A stretch of 64,000 nucleotides of DNA from Desulfocarbo sp964620595 (GCA_964620595.1 CAZUHP010000005.1:44891-108890), one strand, 5' to 3'; shown: positions 24,617 to 33,492, numbered from the stretch's first letter. Notes: generated by a model not told the origin, from the letters alone. Made by a program: numbers and translations.

Positions 24617-25185
24617 CGGCCGCCCTCCAGGCGCCCGAGTATCCACTCCACGGCCCGGGCCAAATCCGGGGCATCGAAGTGGGCCGGCTCCGGCCAGTCG
24701 TCCTGGTCAGGGCCGGTATGCACCCGCACCGCGGTGACCCCCGCGGCCAGGGCACAGCCCACGTCTCCCGGCCGGTCGCCCACCATGAACGAGCCCGGCA
24801 GGTCCAGGTCCAGCTCCCGGGCCGCCCGCAGCACCAGTCCCGGACTGGGCTTGCGGCAGTCGCACTCCACGGCCAAGTGCTCCACCACCCCTTCGGGCAG
24901 GTGGGGGCAGTGGTAGTAGGCATCGATGCGGGCGCCGCAGGCCGCCAACTGGCGGTCCAACTCGGCATGCACCGCCCGCAAGTCGTCTTCTTTGAAAAAG
25001 CCCCGGGCCAGGCCGGACTGGTTGGTCACCACCACCACCTTGATGCCGGCCCGGTTGAGCCGGGCGATGGCCTGGGCCGCGCCGGGGATGAGGCGCACCT
25101 CCTCGGGCCGGGACAAGTAATGGGTGTCCTGGTTGATAGTGCCGTCGCGGTCGATGAACACGGCGATCTGGTTCGTCTTGGCCAT
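24613..25185 (-). CDS. gmhB: D-glycero-D-manno-heptose 1,7-bisphosphate 7-phosphatase
   Basis: HAD-family phosphatase, 190 aa from ATG 25185 (GTG 25197 would add four residues). The catalytic DRDG lies in VFIDRDGTINQD, followed by VTNQSGLARG. The zinc loop CPHLPEG with CDCRKPSPGL and the GDRPGDVGCALAAG motif identify the GmhB subgroup. It dephosphorylates heptose 1,7-bisphosphate after RfaE1. It overlaps the waaC start by 4 bp. Confidence 0.95.
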   Translation of the reverse strand: MAKTNQIAVFIDRDGTINQDTHYLSRPEEVRLIPGAAQAIARLNRAGIKVVVVTNQSGLARGFFKEDDLRAVHAELDRQLAACGARIDAYYHCPHLPEGVVEHLAVECDCRKPSPGLVLRAARELDLDLPGSFMVGDRPGDVGCALAAGVTAVRVHTGPDQDDWPEPAHFDAPDLARAVEWILGRLEGGR

Positions 25186-25250
25186 ATGGCTTTCCACGCT
25201 GGGATGGTGAAGGCCCTATTGTAGTGCAGCAGCCCCCGGGGGGTCGAGAA

Positions 25251-26318
25251 TCAGGCCGAGGCGGCCAGGAGCTCACGCCCGGCGGCCACCACCTGGGCCG
25301 GCTCGATGCCAGTGAAACATATCATCTCCGGGCGGGGGCACACCGGCTTGAGGCAAGGGCTGCACTCCACGGCCTGCCGCACCAGGCGCACCCAGGGGCC
25401 CAGGGGCGCGGTGGTGACCGGGTTGGTGGAGCCGAACACCGCCACCGTGGGCCGGCCCAGGGCCGCGGCCGCGTGCATGAGCCCAGAGTCGTTGGTTACA
25501 AACAAATCCAGCCGGGCCAGGAGGGCCAGGGCCTGGCCCAGACTGGTGCGGCCGGAAAGGTCCACCACCTTCAGCCCGGCCAGGCCGCCGGCCACCTGGG
25601 CGCAGGCAGCGGCCTCACCCCTGCTGCCAAAGAGCAGCACCGCGCCCAACCCCTGCCGGGCCAGGCCCCGGGCCGCGGCGGCAAAGCGTTCGGCCGGCCA
25701 GCACTTGGCCGGGCCAAAGGCCGCGCCCGGCGCCAGGCCCAGGAGCCGCTCGCCCTCCAGTCCCTGGTCTGCCAGGAACTCGGCGGCCCATTCCCCATCC
25801 CCGGCCGGGAGGCGAAGCTCCGGCTGCACTCCCCCGGCGGGCGGCGCCTGGTCCAAGAGGCCGGCCCCGTGCAGGATGTGCAGGTAATAGGCGGTCTCGT
25901 GCACTCGCCGCACCTCTGGCCGGCGCGGCACCCGGTGGGTGAGCAGGGGGCCGCGGCCGTCAGTGGCATAACCCAGGCGCACCGGCACCCGGGCCAACCA
26001 GGCGATGAGCCCGGCCTCAAAGGCATTCTGGAAGAGCAGGGCCCAGTCGAAATCCATGCCGCGCAGCTCCCGGGCCAGGCGCAGCCGTCCAGCCAGGCCG
26101 GCGTGAGCCCCACCGGCCTCCAGGAGCATCACCCGGGGCCGCGAGGGGGCGGCCGCATACACCGGCGCCACCCAGGGCTTGGCCAGCACGGTGATCCGGG
26201 CCTGGGGGCAGAGCCCGGCCAGGGCCTCCAGGGCGGGCAGGGTCATCACCGCATCGCCCACCCAGTTGGTGGCGCGCACCAGGATATGGCGTGCAGTGGA
26301 GGGGTCCAGGCGTCGCAT
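25251..26318 (-). CDS. waaF: ADP-heptose:LPS heptosyltransferase II
   Basis: 355-aa GT9 enzyme adding the second core heptose. The WaaF hallmark is ILVRATNWVGDAVMTLPAL, followed by LGLAPGAAFGPAKCWPAERF and LFVTNDSGLMHAAAALGRPTVAVFGST. ATG 26318 follows GGGAG and shares one base with the lpxL stop (TGATG). A 65-bp gap to gmhB is the only notable spacing in this part of the operon. Confidence 0.93.
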   Translation of the reverse strand: MRRLDPSTARHILVRATNWVGDAVMTLPALEALAGLCPQARITVLAKPWVAPVYAAAPSRPRVMLLEAGGAHAGLAGRLRLARELRGMDFDWALLFQNAFEAGLIAWLARVPVRLGYATDGRGPLLTHRVPRRPEVRRVHETAYYLHILHGAGLLDQAPPAGGVQPELRLPAGDGEWAAEFLADQGLEGERLLGLAPGAAFGPAKCWPAERFAAAARGLARQGLGAVLLFGSRGEAAACAQVAGGLAGLKVVDLSGRTSLGQALALLARLDLFVTNDSGLMHAAAALGRPTVAVFGSTNPVTTAPLGPWVRLVRQAVECSPCLKPVCPRPEMICFTGIEPAQVVAAGRELLAASA

Positions 26319-27223
26319 CAGCCCTGCTCCCGGGGCCAGAGATGGTAGGGCTTGGTCTTCCAGCGCTGGTGCAGCCAGAACCATTGCTCGGGCCGGCGGC
26401 GGATGATGTCCTCCAGGGCCTTGGTGTAGGCCTGGGTGTTGTCCCACAGGTCCTGGGTCTTGTCGCCGGTCATGACCAAGGGCAGTTCCTGGCCCACGTG
26501 CAGCTCGAACTTGCCGTCGTCCCCGCGCCACACCCAGGCCGGCACCACCGGGGCCTTGGTCTTCATGGCCAAAAGGGCCAGGCCCTTGTTGGTGCAGGCC
26601 GGCCGGCCGAAAAAGTCCACCCACACCCCGTCATACCAATCCACGTTCTGGTCCAGCAAGATGCCGATGCCGTGGCCCTGGCGCAGGTGGGCCAGCACCC
26701 GCCGGGCAGAGGCCGCCTTGGGCACCACCTCCTGGCCGGCCCGGGTGCGCCACTGGTTCACCAGGCGGTCGGCCGGGGGCCAGTCGATGGGCCGGGCCAC
26801 CACGCAGCTCGGCCCCATCAGCCAGCCCCAGATGAAGTTGAGCCACTCCCAATTGCCGATGTGGCCGGTGAGCACGAACACCCCCCGGCCGGCTTCCAGG
26901 TGCCGCCGGACCGCGGCCAGGTTGTCCGGCTGCATGATCCGGGTCAGGGCCAGGGCCTGGTCCCGGGAGTAGCGCAAAAGGCGCGGTATCTCCATCGCCA
27001 CCCGGCCCAAGTGCTGGTAGCAGGCCTTGACCGTGGCCTCCACCCAGGCGGCGTCCCGCTCGGGAAAAGAGGCGGCCAGGTTGTCGCGGGCGATGCGCCG
27101 GTGGCGCTTGTCCAGGCAGTGGGCCAGGCCGCCCAGGCCGCTGCCCAGGGACCGCATCAGGCCCAGGGGCGGCAGGGAGAAGCCCAGGGCGCCGGCGCGC
27201 AGCATGGCATGGGCCAGGCTCAT
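26318..27223 (-). CDS. lpxL: Lipid A secondary acyltransferase (LpxL/HtrB family)
   Basis: 301-aa membrane-associated acyltransferase adding a secondary acyl chain to Kdo-lipid A. The HX4(D/E) catalytic motif is present as HIGNWE in VFVLTGHIGNWEWLN. GIGILLDQNVDWYDGVWVDF and the C-terminal WFWLHQRWKTKP are family marks. A hydrophobic N-terminal segment anchors it. ATG 27223 overlaps the lpxK stop (ATGA). Its apparent ribosome site, GAGGGGGGCGAGG, is itself part of G-tract array 5, so initiation could depend on whether the tract is folded. Only one lpxL/lpxM paralog is present. Confidence 0.93.
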   Translation of the reverse strand: MSLAHAMLRAGALGFSLPPLGLMRSLGSGLGGLAHCLDKRHRRIARDNLAASFPERDAAWVEATVKACYQHLGRVAMEIPRLLRYSRDQALALTRIMQPDNLAAVRRHLEAGRGVFVLTGHIGNWEWLNFIWGWLMGPSCVVARPIDWPPADRLVNQWRTRAGQEVVPKAASARRVLAHLRQGHGIGILLDQNVDWYDGVWVDFFGRPACTNKGLALLAMKTKAPVVPAWVWRGDDGKFELHVGQELPLVMTGDKTQDLWDNTQAYTKALEDIIRRRPEQWFWLHQRWKTKPYHLWPREQG

Positions 27224-28371
27224 GGCCTCGCCCCCCTCGCCCCCCTCGCCCCCCACGCCCCCCTCGTCCCCCGCGGCCCCCAGCGCTTCAGGCCCCAGGC
27301 GATGAGCGCCTCCAGGCAATGAGGTCCTTCGGCGAACTCCAACTCCAGCTCGCTCACCCACAGCTCCATGCCGGCCGGCAGGCCCGGAGGCAAGCGCACC
27401 TCGTCCTTCTGGCTGCACACCAAGGCAGCGGCACCCACCTCTGCCGCCCGCCGCCACAGGCCGGCCATCTCCCCTGGGGTGAAGCGGTGGTGGTCCGGGA
27501 AGGCCTCCAAGTCCCGCACCTCCAGGCCGAGCTGCTCCAAGCCCTGGCGGAAGCTGTCCGGCCGGGCCAGGCCGCAAAAGGCCAGCACCGGCCGGCCCCG
27601 CACCTCGCCCGCGCCCACCGGCCCGCCACCCCGGCGGCGCAGGCCGCTGATCCGGTGGCAACAGGCCAGCACCGGGCCGGGCCCCCAAAAGGAGCGCAGC
27701 CAGGCCCGGGTGCGGGCCGTGGCCTCTGGGTCATCGGCCCGGGTGAGCACCACCGCCTGGGCCCGGCGCAGGCCCGCGGCCGGTTCGCGCAGGCGGCCCC
27801 GGGGCAGGAGTCCGCCGGCCAGGGGGTCGCCGGCGTCCAGGCACACGATGTCCAGGTCGCGGTGCAGGCGGCGGTGCTGGAACAGATCATCGGCCACCAG
27901 CACCCGGGGGCCCATCTCCCGCAGCACCAGGCGGCCCACTTCCCAGCGGTCCGGCCCCACCGCCACCGGCACGCCCAGCTCCTGGGCCAGGAGCACCGGC
28001 TCGTCACCCACCTGGGCCGCGCCGGCCAGGAGACGCCCTCCCCGGGAAACCCAGGTCACCCCGCCACCGGCCTGGCCGCCATAGCCCCGGCTGATGACCG
28101 CGGCCGGCAGGCCCAGGCGCGTCAAGGCCCGCACCAGGGCCACGACCAGGGGTGTCTTGCCCGTGCCGCCCACGGCCAGGTTGCCCACCCCGATCACCGG
28201 CGCGGGCAGCCGGCGAGGACCAGCCAGGCCCAGGTCATAGGCCAGATTCTTGGCGCCCGCGCCCAGGCCATAGAGCCAGGCCAGGCCCCGGGCCGCCCCG
28301 CGCAGGCCGGGGAGCCACCAGGGACCGGGCCGGCCGCTGGTCACCAGATCATGCAGCGCCTGCCAGTCCAT
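27220..28371 (-). CDS. lpxK: Tetraacyldisaccharide 4'-kinase
   Basis: 383 aa. Phosphorylates the 4' position of the lipid A disaccharide precursor. P-loop VGNLAVGGTGKTPLVV; ISRGYGG; VGDEPVLLAQ; VADDLFQHRRLHRDLDIV, and the later CGLARPDSF and FPDHHRFTPGE blocks are all LpxK family positions. A hydrophobic N-terminal helix near WWLPGLRGAARGLAWLYG is expected. The last 17 residues are low-complexity Gly/Ala/Arg encoded by the G-tract array. Five bases separate it from waaA upstream. Confidence 0.95.
   Translation of the reverse strand: MDWQALHDLVTSGRPGPWWLPGLRGAARGLAWLYGLGAGAKNLAYDLGLAGPRRLPAPVIGVGNLAVGGTGKTPLVVALVRALTRLGLPAAVISRGYGGQAGGGVTWVSRGGRLLAGAAQVGDEPVLLAQELGVPVAVGPDRWEVGRLVLREMGPRVLVADDLFQHRRLHRDLDIVCLDAGDPLAGGLLPRGRLREPAAGLRRAQAVVLTRADDPEATARTRAWLRSFWGPGPVLACCHRISGLRRRGGGPVGAGEVRGRPVLAFCGLARPDSFRQGLEQLGLEVRDLEAFPDHHRFTPGEMAGLWRRAAEVGAAALVCSQKDEVRLPPGLPAGMELWVSELELEFAEGPHCLEALIAWGLKRWGPRGTRGAWGARGARGARP
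27231..27272 (-). repeat. G-tract array 5, 9-bp unit, at the lpxK end and lpxL ribosome site
   Basis: Five C5-C6 tracts on the plus strand at 27231, 27240, 27249, 27258 and 27268, period 9, unit GGGGGGCGA on the coding strand. It encodes the Gly/Ala/Arg tail of LpxK (GARGARGARP) and ends 8 bp before the lpxL ATG, where it supplies the Shine-Dalgarno-like sequence. Confidence 0.88.
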
Positions 28372-28375
28372 GACT

Positions 28376-29659
28376 CTAGGCCTCCCCCAAGAGCGCGGCC
28401 GCCTCGGCCACGGCCCGGTCCACCGCGCCGCGGTGGGCCTGGCAAAAGGCGAGCGCCGCCTGACCCATGGCCCGGGCGCGCTCCGGCTCCTGCAAGAGTC
28501 CGCGCCATACCCCGGCCAGCTCGCGGCCGCGACCGATGCGCACCCCGCCGCCGGCCGCCTCCAGCTCCCGGGCCATCTCCAGGAAGTTGTGGGTGATCGG
28601 CCCGAACACCACGGGCACCCCCTGGGCGGCAGGCTCCAGGAGGTTGTGCCCGCCCACCGGCACCAGGGAGCCGCCCACAAAGGCGGCCCGGGCCAGGGCA
28701 TACACCTGGGCCAAACGTCCCAGCACGTCCAGCACCACCACCTCGGAGCCGGCAGGAGGCACGCCCTGGCTCACCCGGGCCGCGCGCAGGCCCTTGGCCC
28801 GGGCCAGGCGGGCCACGGCCTGGCCCCGGTCCACCTCGCGGGGGGCGATGATGAGCGCCAAGTCGGGATGCCCGCCCTTGAGCGCGGCATAGGCCTCCAG
28901 GCAGGGCTCCTCCTCGCCGGCGTGGGTGGAGCCGGCAACCAGCACCTCGCGGCCGGCCAGGCCCAGTTCCCCGGCCAGGGCCAGGCGGGCGGCCTGGTCC
29001 AGGCGGGCCGGCGCACTGTCGAACTTGAGGTTGCCGCCCACGGCCAGGCGCGCTGCCGGCACCCCCACCCGGCACAGGCGTTCATAGTCCACCCGGGTCT
29101 GCACCAGCACCCGGTCAAAGCCCTCCCACAGGGCGCGGGCCAGGGAACGCGCCTTGAGATAGCCGCGATAGGTGCGGGGGCTCACCCGGCCGTTGACCAG
29201 GAGCCGGGGCACCCCCCGCGCGGCCAGGCCCCATTGCCAGTTGGGCCAGATGTCGCCTTCCACCAGGCAGAACAGGCGGGGCCGCAAGCGCTCCAGCAAA
29301 CGGCTCACCGCCCAGGGCAGGTCCAGGGGACGCACGAACAGACTCACCCCGGGCTCGGCGGCCAAGGACTCGGCCGCCACGGCCAGGCCCTGGGCGGTGG
29401 ATACCGACAGGGCGCGGGGAAGCCGGGGGAAGCGCCGGCCCAAGGCGGCCAGGAGCGGCAGGGCGCTCTTGACCTCGCCCACGCTGAGGGCGTGCAGCCA
29501 GATGCCGCCGGGCGCTGTTCGGGGCAGCCAGGCCGAGCCCAACCCCAGGCGGGCGGCGGCTATCCGGCGGTAGCGCCCCTGGGCCAGGCGGGCGGCCAAT
29601 ATGGGGCTGGCCAGGGCTATGCCCAGGCCCAGGGCCAGGCTGTAGGCCACGCGCCTCAA
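28376..29659 (-). CDS. waaA: 3-deoxy-D-manno-octulosonic acid (Kdo) transferase
   Basis: GT30 enzyme, 427 aa, attaching Kdo to lipid IVA. Motifs: IWLHALSVGEVKSALPLL (catalytic Glu region), LVEGDIWPNW, LVNGRVSPRTYRGY, VAGSTHAGEEE and SLVPVGGHNLLEPAA. The N-terminus has a membrane anchor. The start is TTG 29659, seven bases after GGGAG, overlapping the arnD-like stop as TTGA; GTG 29650 is an alternative. Number of Kdo residues added cannot be predicted. Confidence 0.93.
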   Translation of the reverse strand: MRRVAYSLALGLGIALASPILAARLAQGRYRRIAAARLGLGSAWLPRTAPGGIWLHALSVGEVKSALPLLAALGRRFPRLPRALSVSTAQGLAVAAESLAAEPGVSLFVRPLDLPWAVSRLLERLRPRLFCLVEGDIWPNWQWGLAARGVPRLLVNGRVSPRTYRGYLKARSLARALWEGFDRVLVQTRVDYERLCRVGVPAARLAVGGNLKFDSAPARLDQAARLALAGELGLAGREVLVAGSTHAGEEEPCLEAYAALKGGHPDLALIIAPREVDRGQAVARLARAKGLRAARVSQGVPPAGSEVVVLDVLGRLAQVYALARAAFVGGSLVPVGGHNLLEPAAQGVPVVFGPITHNFLEMARELEAAGGGVRIGRGRELAGVWRGLLQEPERARAMGQAALAFCQAHRGAVDRAVAEAAALLGEA

Positions 29660-30585
29660 GGGGCCGGCTCCCGGGCCGAGGCCTGCCAGGCCACCTCATA
29701 GGCGCGGCCGGCTACAGGGCCCCAGGCCACCCTTTCGGCCGGCGCTCCGGCCATCTCCAGGGCTGCATCCACCAGGCGGGGGAAGCCCACGCCCTGACCC
29801 TGCAGCCGCTGGCAAAACTCGCGGAACACGGGGAGGAAGGCCCGGCCCTCCACCTCGGCATGCAGGGTGAAGACATTCAGCCGACCCGGCTCCACCAGCC
29901 CGGCCAGGTGGCCGGCAGCCCGGCCCTGGTCCAGGCCGGGCAGGGCCAGTACCTCGTCCAGGCTGGGCAGGGTGGTGGGCAGCTCGATGAGCCGCAAGGC
30001 CCGGCCCTTCACCAAGGGCCGGAAGGGACTCCGGCCCCGGGTGCAGGAGACGTGGCTTATACCCAACTCCTCCAGGGCCAACAGGGCCTGATCGGTTATC
30101 TGCCATCCCGGCGCGGCAAAGCTGGCCGGGGTGAAGCCGGTGATCTCGTAGAACAGGTTGAAGGCCTGGCCTAGTTCCATGCGCACCCGCTCCGGGGCCA
30201 GGCCGCGCAGGCGGTCGTGCCAGAACACATGGTCCCAGCCATGCAACCCGGCCTCGTGGCCCGCCGCCAGGCAGCGGTTTATTATCCCGGGTGCCGAGCG
30301 GGCGATGATGGGACCGGGCAGCAGCAGGCCGTACATCATGGTCACCGGGCCATAGGCCCCGGCCGCACCCGACTTGAGCTGCTTTTTCAGGAAACCAGGC
30401 CGGAAAAGGCGCTTCAGGGCGCGGCCCGAGTGGTCCGGGCCCATGGAAATGAAAAACGAGGCCTTGAGCCCCAACTCGGCCATGAGGTCCAGCAGGCGGG
30501 GAACCCCTTCCCGGAGCCCCACCCTGGTGTCCACGTCCACCTTGAGCACCAGGCGGGTGGCATTGTGGTTGTCTGCATCAGGCAT
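29656..30585 (-). CDS. arnD: ArnD-like polysaccharide deacetylase (deformylase)
   Basis: 309 aa NodB-fold deacetylase. The ArnD pattern is clear: LVLKVDVDTRVGLREGVPRL, FFISMGPDHSGRALKRL, HEAGLHGWDHVFWHDRL, SFAAPGWQITDQAL and FTLHAEVEGRAFLP. ArnD removes the formyl group from undecaprenyl-linked 4-formamido-arabinose in the polymyxin-resistance pathway. The adjacent arnC-like and arnT-like genes strengthen the assignment. arnA and arnB are not in the window, so the sugar may be made elsewhere or be a different amino sugar. The stop overlaps the waaA start. Confidence 0.87.
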   Translation of the reverse strand: MPDADNHNATRLVLKVDVDTRVGLREGVPRLLDLMAELGLKASFFISMGPDHSGRALKRLFRPGFLKKQLKSGAAGAYGPVTMMYGLLLPGPIIARSAPGIINRCLAAGHEAGLHGWDHVFWHDRLRGLAPERVRMELGQAFNLFYEITGFTPASFAAPGWQITDQALLALEELGISHVSCTRGRSPFRPLVKGRALRLIELPTTLPSLDEVLALPGLDQGRAAGHLAGLVEPGRLNVFTLHAEVEGRAFLPVFREFCQRLQGQGVGFPRLVDAALEMAGAPAERVAWGPVAGRAYEVAWQASAREPAP

Positions 30586-30603
30586 GATTGGTGGAACCGG
30601 CCC

Positions 30604-31542
30604 CTACCCCCGGGTCTCCCGCACGATGTAGCGTGGCCGCTGGCGCACCTCGCGGTAGATGCGGCCCACGTACTCGCCGATCAGCCCCACTCCCAATATC
30701 TGGAGGCCCACGAATACGAAGAGGATGGCGAACAGGGTGAAGACCCCCTCCACCTCCGGGCCCACGATGAGCCGCCGCACGAAGAGGAACACGCCGAACC
30801 CCAGGCCCACCAGGGCCACCACGCTGCCCAGCAGGCTGACCAACTGGATGGGCAGCACCGAAAAGCCGGTCATGAGGTCGAAGTTCAGGCGCAACAGCCG
30901 CATCAGGCCGTACTTGGAGGTTCCGCCCTGGCGCTGGGCGTGGCCCACCGGGATCTCCACCACGTCGCGGGCAAAGGTGTTGGCCAGGGCCGGGATGAAG
31001 CTGGAGGTCTCCTGGCAGGCGTTCATGGCATCCACCACCTCCCGGCGGTAGGCGCGCAGCATGCAGCCATAGTCCTTGAGGTCCACGCCCACCACCTTGC
31101 TGGTGATGCGGTTCACCACGTAGGAAGGCAGCTTGCGCAGCCAGGAGTCCTGGCGCGCCTGGCGCCAGCCGCCCACCACATCATAGCCCTCCTCCAGTTT
31201 GGCCACCAGCCTGGGCAGCTCCTCGGGCGGGTTTTGCAGGTCCGCATCCAGAGTGGCCACCACCTGGCCGCGTACCCGCTCGAACCCGGCGAACACGGCC
31301 ATGTGCTGGCCGTAGTTGCGGTTGAAGCGCACCAGGCGGACCCGTTCCGGGTCCTGGGCGTGCAGGCCCTCCAGTATCTCCCAGGAGCGGTCCCGGGAAC
31401 CGTCGTCGGTGTAGATCACCTCCCAGTCATAGCCGGCCCTGTCGAGGGTGGTGGCCAAGCGGGCGTGCAACTCCACCAGGTTCTCTTCCTCGTTGAAAAC
31501 CGGGATGACCACGGAAAGATAAGGTTGTTTAGAGGTATCCAT
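30604..31542 (-). CDS. arnC: Undecaprenyl-phosphate glycosyltransferase, ArnC/GtrB-like (GT2)
   Basis: 312 aa. Soluble GT2 domain: LSVVIPVFNEEENLVELHAR, the DDGSRD and DADLQNPPEELPRL motifs and FNRNYGQHMAVFAGFE, then GGTSKYGLMRLLRLNFDLMTGF, and two C-terminal membrane helices. It transfers an amino sugar from a nucleotide to undecaprenyl phosphate. ArnC and GtrB/DPM1-type enzymes are hard to tell apart; the neighbouring arnD-like gene favours ArnC. The start ATG 31542 lies five bases after GGAGG; GTG 31548 is possible. A candidate promoter lies at 31595-31623. Confidence 0.83.
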   Translation of the reverse strand: MDTSKQPYLSVVIPVFNEEENLVELHARLATTLDRAGYDWEVIYTDDGSRDRSWEILEGLHAQDPERVRLVRFNRNYGQHMAVFAGFERVRGQVVATLDADLQNPPEELPRLVAKLEEGYDVVGGWRQARQDSWLRKLPSYVVNRITSKVVGVDLKDYGCMLRAYRREVVDAMNACQETSSFIPALANTFARDVVEIPVGHAQRQGGTSKYGLMRLLRLNFDLMTGFSVLPIQLVSLLGSVVALVGLGFGVFLFVRRLIVGPEVEGVFTLFAILFVFVGLQILGVGLIGEYVGRIYREVRQRPRYIVRETRG

Positions 31543-31571
31543 CACCACCTCCGGACCAGGGGCGCCAAACC

Positions 31572-31591
31572 GCCGGCGTGCGTTCGCCGGC
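31572..31591 (-). other. Hairpin in the arnC leader
   Basis: Perfect 7-bp inverted repeat GCCGGCG/CGCCGGC with a six-base loop, lying between the candidate -10 and the arnC start. No T-run follows on the minus strand, so it is more likely a 5'-end structure of the arnC transcript than a terminator of the upstream arnT genes. Function unproven. Confidence 0.4.
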
Positions 31592-31594
31592 TAA

Positions 31595-31623
31595 ACTATC
31601 GCAGGAAAGCACGGGTAAATCAA
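31595..31623 (-). promoter_or_regulatory. Candidate internal promoter before arnC
   Basis: Minus strand: -35 TTGATT (31618-31623), spacer 17 bp, -10 GATAGT (31595-31600). It falls in the 99-bp gap between the second ArnT-like gene and arnC, one of the few real gaps in the cluster. It would let arnC, arnD and waaA onward be expressed independently of the upstream lpx genes. Confidence 0.4.
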
Positions 31624-31641
31624 GCCGGCCCGCCCCCCGCC

Positions 31642-33492
31642 TCAGCGCGGACGGTTGGCGAACAGGGTCTTGTCGCCCAGGCGCTGCCATTCAAAGAGCA
31701 GCACCCCGGGCACGCCCTTTGTCTTGGCGCGCAGCCGTTCATAGGCGTCGGTCTCGGCCAGGGCTATGACCCGGGCGCGGGGCTGCTGCAAGAGGCGCAC
31801 AAAGGCCCCGTCGTCGGGCAGGAACCAGCGCCGGGCCTCTTTCTGGGGCGCGTGGCGGCGGCCGTAGTCCAGCTCGCCCCAGTTGCGCACCACCACCACC
31901 CGCCGGCCGCTGTAAAAGGGCATGCCCTGGAAGTAGTCGCCGTAGGAAACCAGGTAGTCCCCGGGCTTCAGTTCCTCCCGGATAGGCGCCACCAGGCCCT
32001 CCACCGAACGGTAGTCGCCCAGGCGGGGCGCCACCGCCGCAGCGCAGGCCACCACCAGCGCAAAGACAAGCAGCGGCGAGGCCAGAACGCTCCACAGGCG
32101 GGCGCGCAGCACAAAGATCAATATCCCCGCAGCCGCAGCCACCAAGGGCCCCAGCAAGGGGGCCAGGCCGGCCTGGCTGAAGCTGATGTCCGGACTCAGC
32201 GCCGGCACCAGCACCAAGCCCGCGCCCACCGCAAAGAGAGCCAGGGTGAGGGCGGTCAGGCTGGCCCGCAGGCCGGGCGGAGCCCAGTTGCGCCAGCCCG
32301 CGGCGCTCACCTGGGCCAGGGACCGGCCCAGGATCAGGGCCAGGGCCGGAAGCGCGGGCAGGAGGTAATGCAGCATCTTGGAGTTGCTCAGGCTGAGGAA
32401 CAGGAAGAACGAAACGAACCACACCGCTGCGAAGAGCCAGCCGCGCTCCGGCTCGGAGCGCCACAGCCTGCCCGGCCAGGAACGGACCACCGCCCAGGGC
32501 AGGAGCGCGATCCAGGGGAACAGGGCTGCGGGCAATACGGCCGCATAGAACCAGGGCGGCTGGTAGCGCTGGTGGCTGGCGGTGAGCAACCGGCCCAGGT
32601 GCTCATATATGAAGAAGTAGGAAAGGAAGCCCGGGGTCTCCCAGCTCACCAGTACCACCCAGGGGGCGCACAACACCACGAACATGACCAGCGCCCGCCA
32701 GTTCAGCAGCCAAACCAGCAGGCTCCACTCGCCGGCCAGGGCGGCGAACAGCACCGTGGCCATGATGGGCAGTCCCGGCCCCAGCAACCCCTTGCTGAGA
32801 AACCCGATGGTGCAGCCCAGCCAGAAGGCATAGGGGCCGTGCCGGTAGCCCAGGCGGGTCTGCCAGGCCCCGTACAGCGCCAGCACCACTCCCAGGCAGA
32901 GCACCATGTCGGTCATGAGTATGCGGCTGAGGCCAAAGAACATGAGCGAGGTGGCCAGGGTAAGCCCGGCCAGAAAGCCGGCGCGGGCGTCGGCCAGGGA
33001 GCGGCCCAGGAGAAACACCAGCAATACGGTCACGAACCCGCAAGCCGCAGGCACCAGGCGGGCGCTGGCCCCGGACACGCCAAAGAGCTTGTAGCTCAGC
33101 GCCACCAGCCAGTAGGTGAGCGGCGGCTTCTCCAGATAGGTGACGTAGTTGAGGGTGGGGGTCACCCAGTTGCCGCTGGCCACCATCTCCCGGGGTATCT
33201 CGGCGTAGCGCGCCTCGTCGGTTTCCCACAGGTTGCGAAAACCCGGCGCGCTGAAAAAGAGCACCGCGCACACTACGGCCAGTAGCAGCAGGTAGCCCAC
33301 TTGGCGCGCGTCCCAGGGCCGGGCCGGCGGCTCGGGCTTGGGAAAACGGGGGGGCCGGGTGGGGCGGGGGGCGCGGGAGGCCTGGGACCGGGGCCGGGGC
33401 GTATCGCGCATCAGCTTTTTCTCGCGCGGCTGCCTGGCCGGTTTGGGCTTGGGCAAAGGCTTGCGCCGATTCTTCTTGCGGAAGAGCTTCAT
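31642..33492 (-). CDS. ArnT-like glycosyltransferase (GT83/PMT family) with basic N-terminal tail
   Basis: 616 aa membrane glycosyltransferase that would move a sugar from undecaprenyl phosphate to lipid A in the periplasm. After residue 65 come about a dozen helices. The first periplasmic loop has LWETDEARYAEIPREMV with the acidic pair, and TYLEKPPLTYWLVAL follows, typical of ArnT. Residues 1-62 are unusual: a cytoplasmic tail rich in Arg, Lys and Pro (for example RKKNRRKPLPKPKPARQPR). The ATG at 33492 overlaps the stop of the upstream paralog. Whether it carries aminoarabinose or another sugar is unknown. Confidence 0.87.
   Translation of the reverse strand: MKLFRKKNRRKPLPKPKPARQPREKKLMRDTPRPRSQASRAPRPTRPPRFPKPEPPARPWDARQVGYLLLLAVVCAVLFFSAPGFRNLWETDEARYAEIPREMVASGNWVTPTLNYVTYLEKPPLTYWLVALSYKLFGVSGASARLVPAACGFVTVLLVFLLGRSLADARAGFLAGLTLATSLMFFGLSRILMTDMVLCLGVVLALYGAWQTRLGYRHGPYAFWLGCTIGFLSKGLLGPGLPIMATVLFAALAGEWSLLVWLLNWRALVMFVVLCAPWVVLVSWETPGFLSYFFIYEHLGRLLTASHQRYQPPWFYAAVLPAALFPWIALLPWAVVRSWPGRLWRSEPERGWLFAAVWFVSFFLFLSLSNSKMLHYLLPALPALALILGRSLAQVSAAGWRNWAPPGLRASLTALTLALFAVGAGLVLVPALSPDISFSQAGLAPLLGPLVAAAAGILIFVLRARLWSVLASPLLVFALVVACAAAVAPRLGDYRSVEGLVAPIREELKPGDYLVSYGDYFQGMPFYSGRRVVVVRNWGELDYGRRHAPQKEARRWFLPDDGAFVRLLQQPRARVIALAETDAYERLRAKTKGVPGVLLFEWQRLGDKTLFANRPR

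Noticed and set aside
31572..31591. The arnC-leader hairpin as a terminator of the ArnT genes
   Set aside because: No T-run after the stem on the minus strand and it lies next to a plausible -10; listed instead as an uncertain leader hairpin.
30217..33285. Long plus-strand open frame (about 1,022 codons)
   Set aside because: Antisense to arnC, arnD and ArnT-like genes with the same His/Gln/Gly bias; no start signal or motif.
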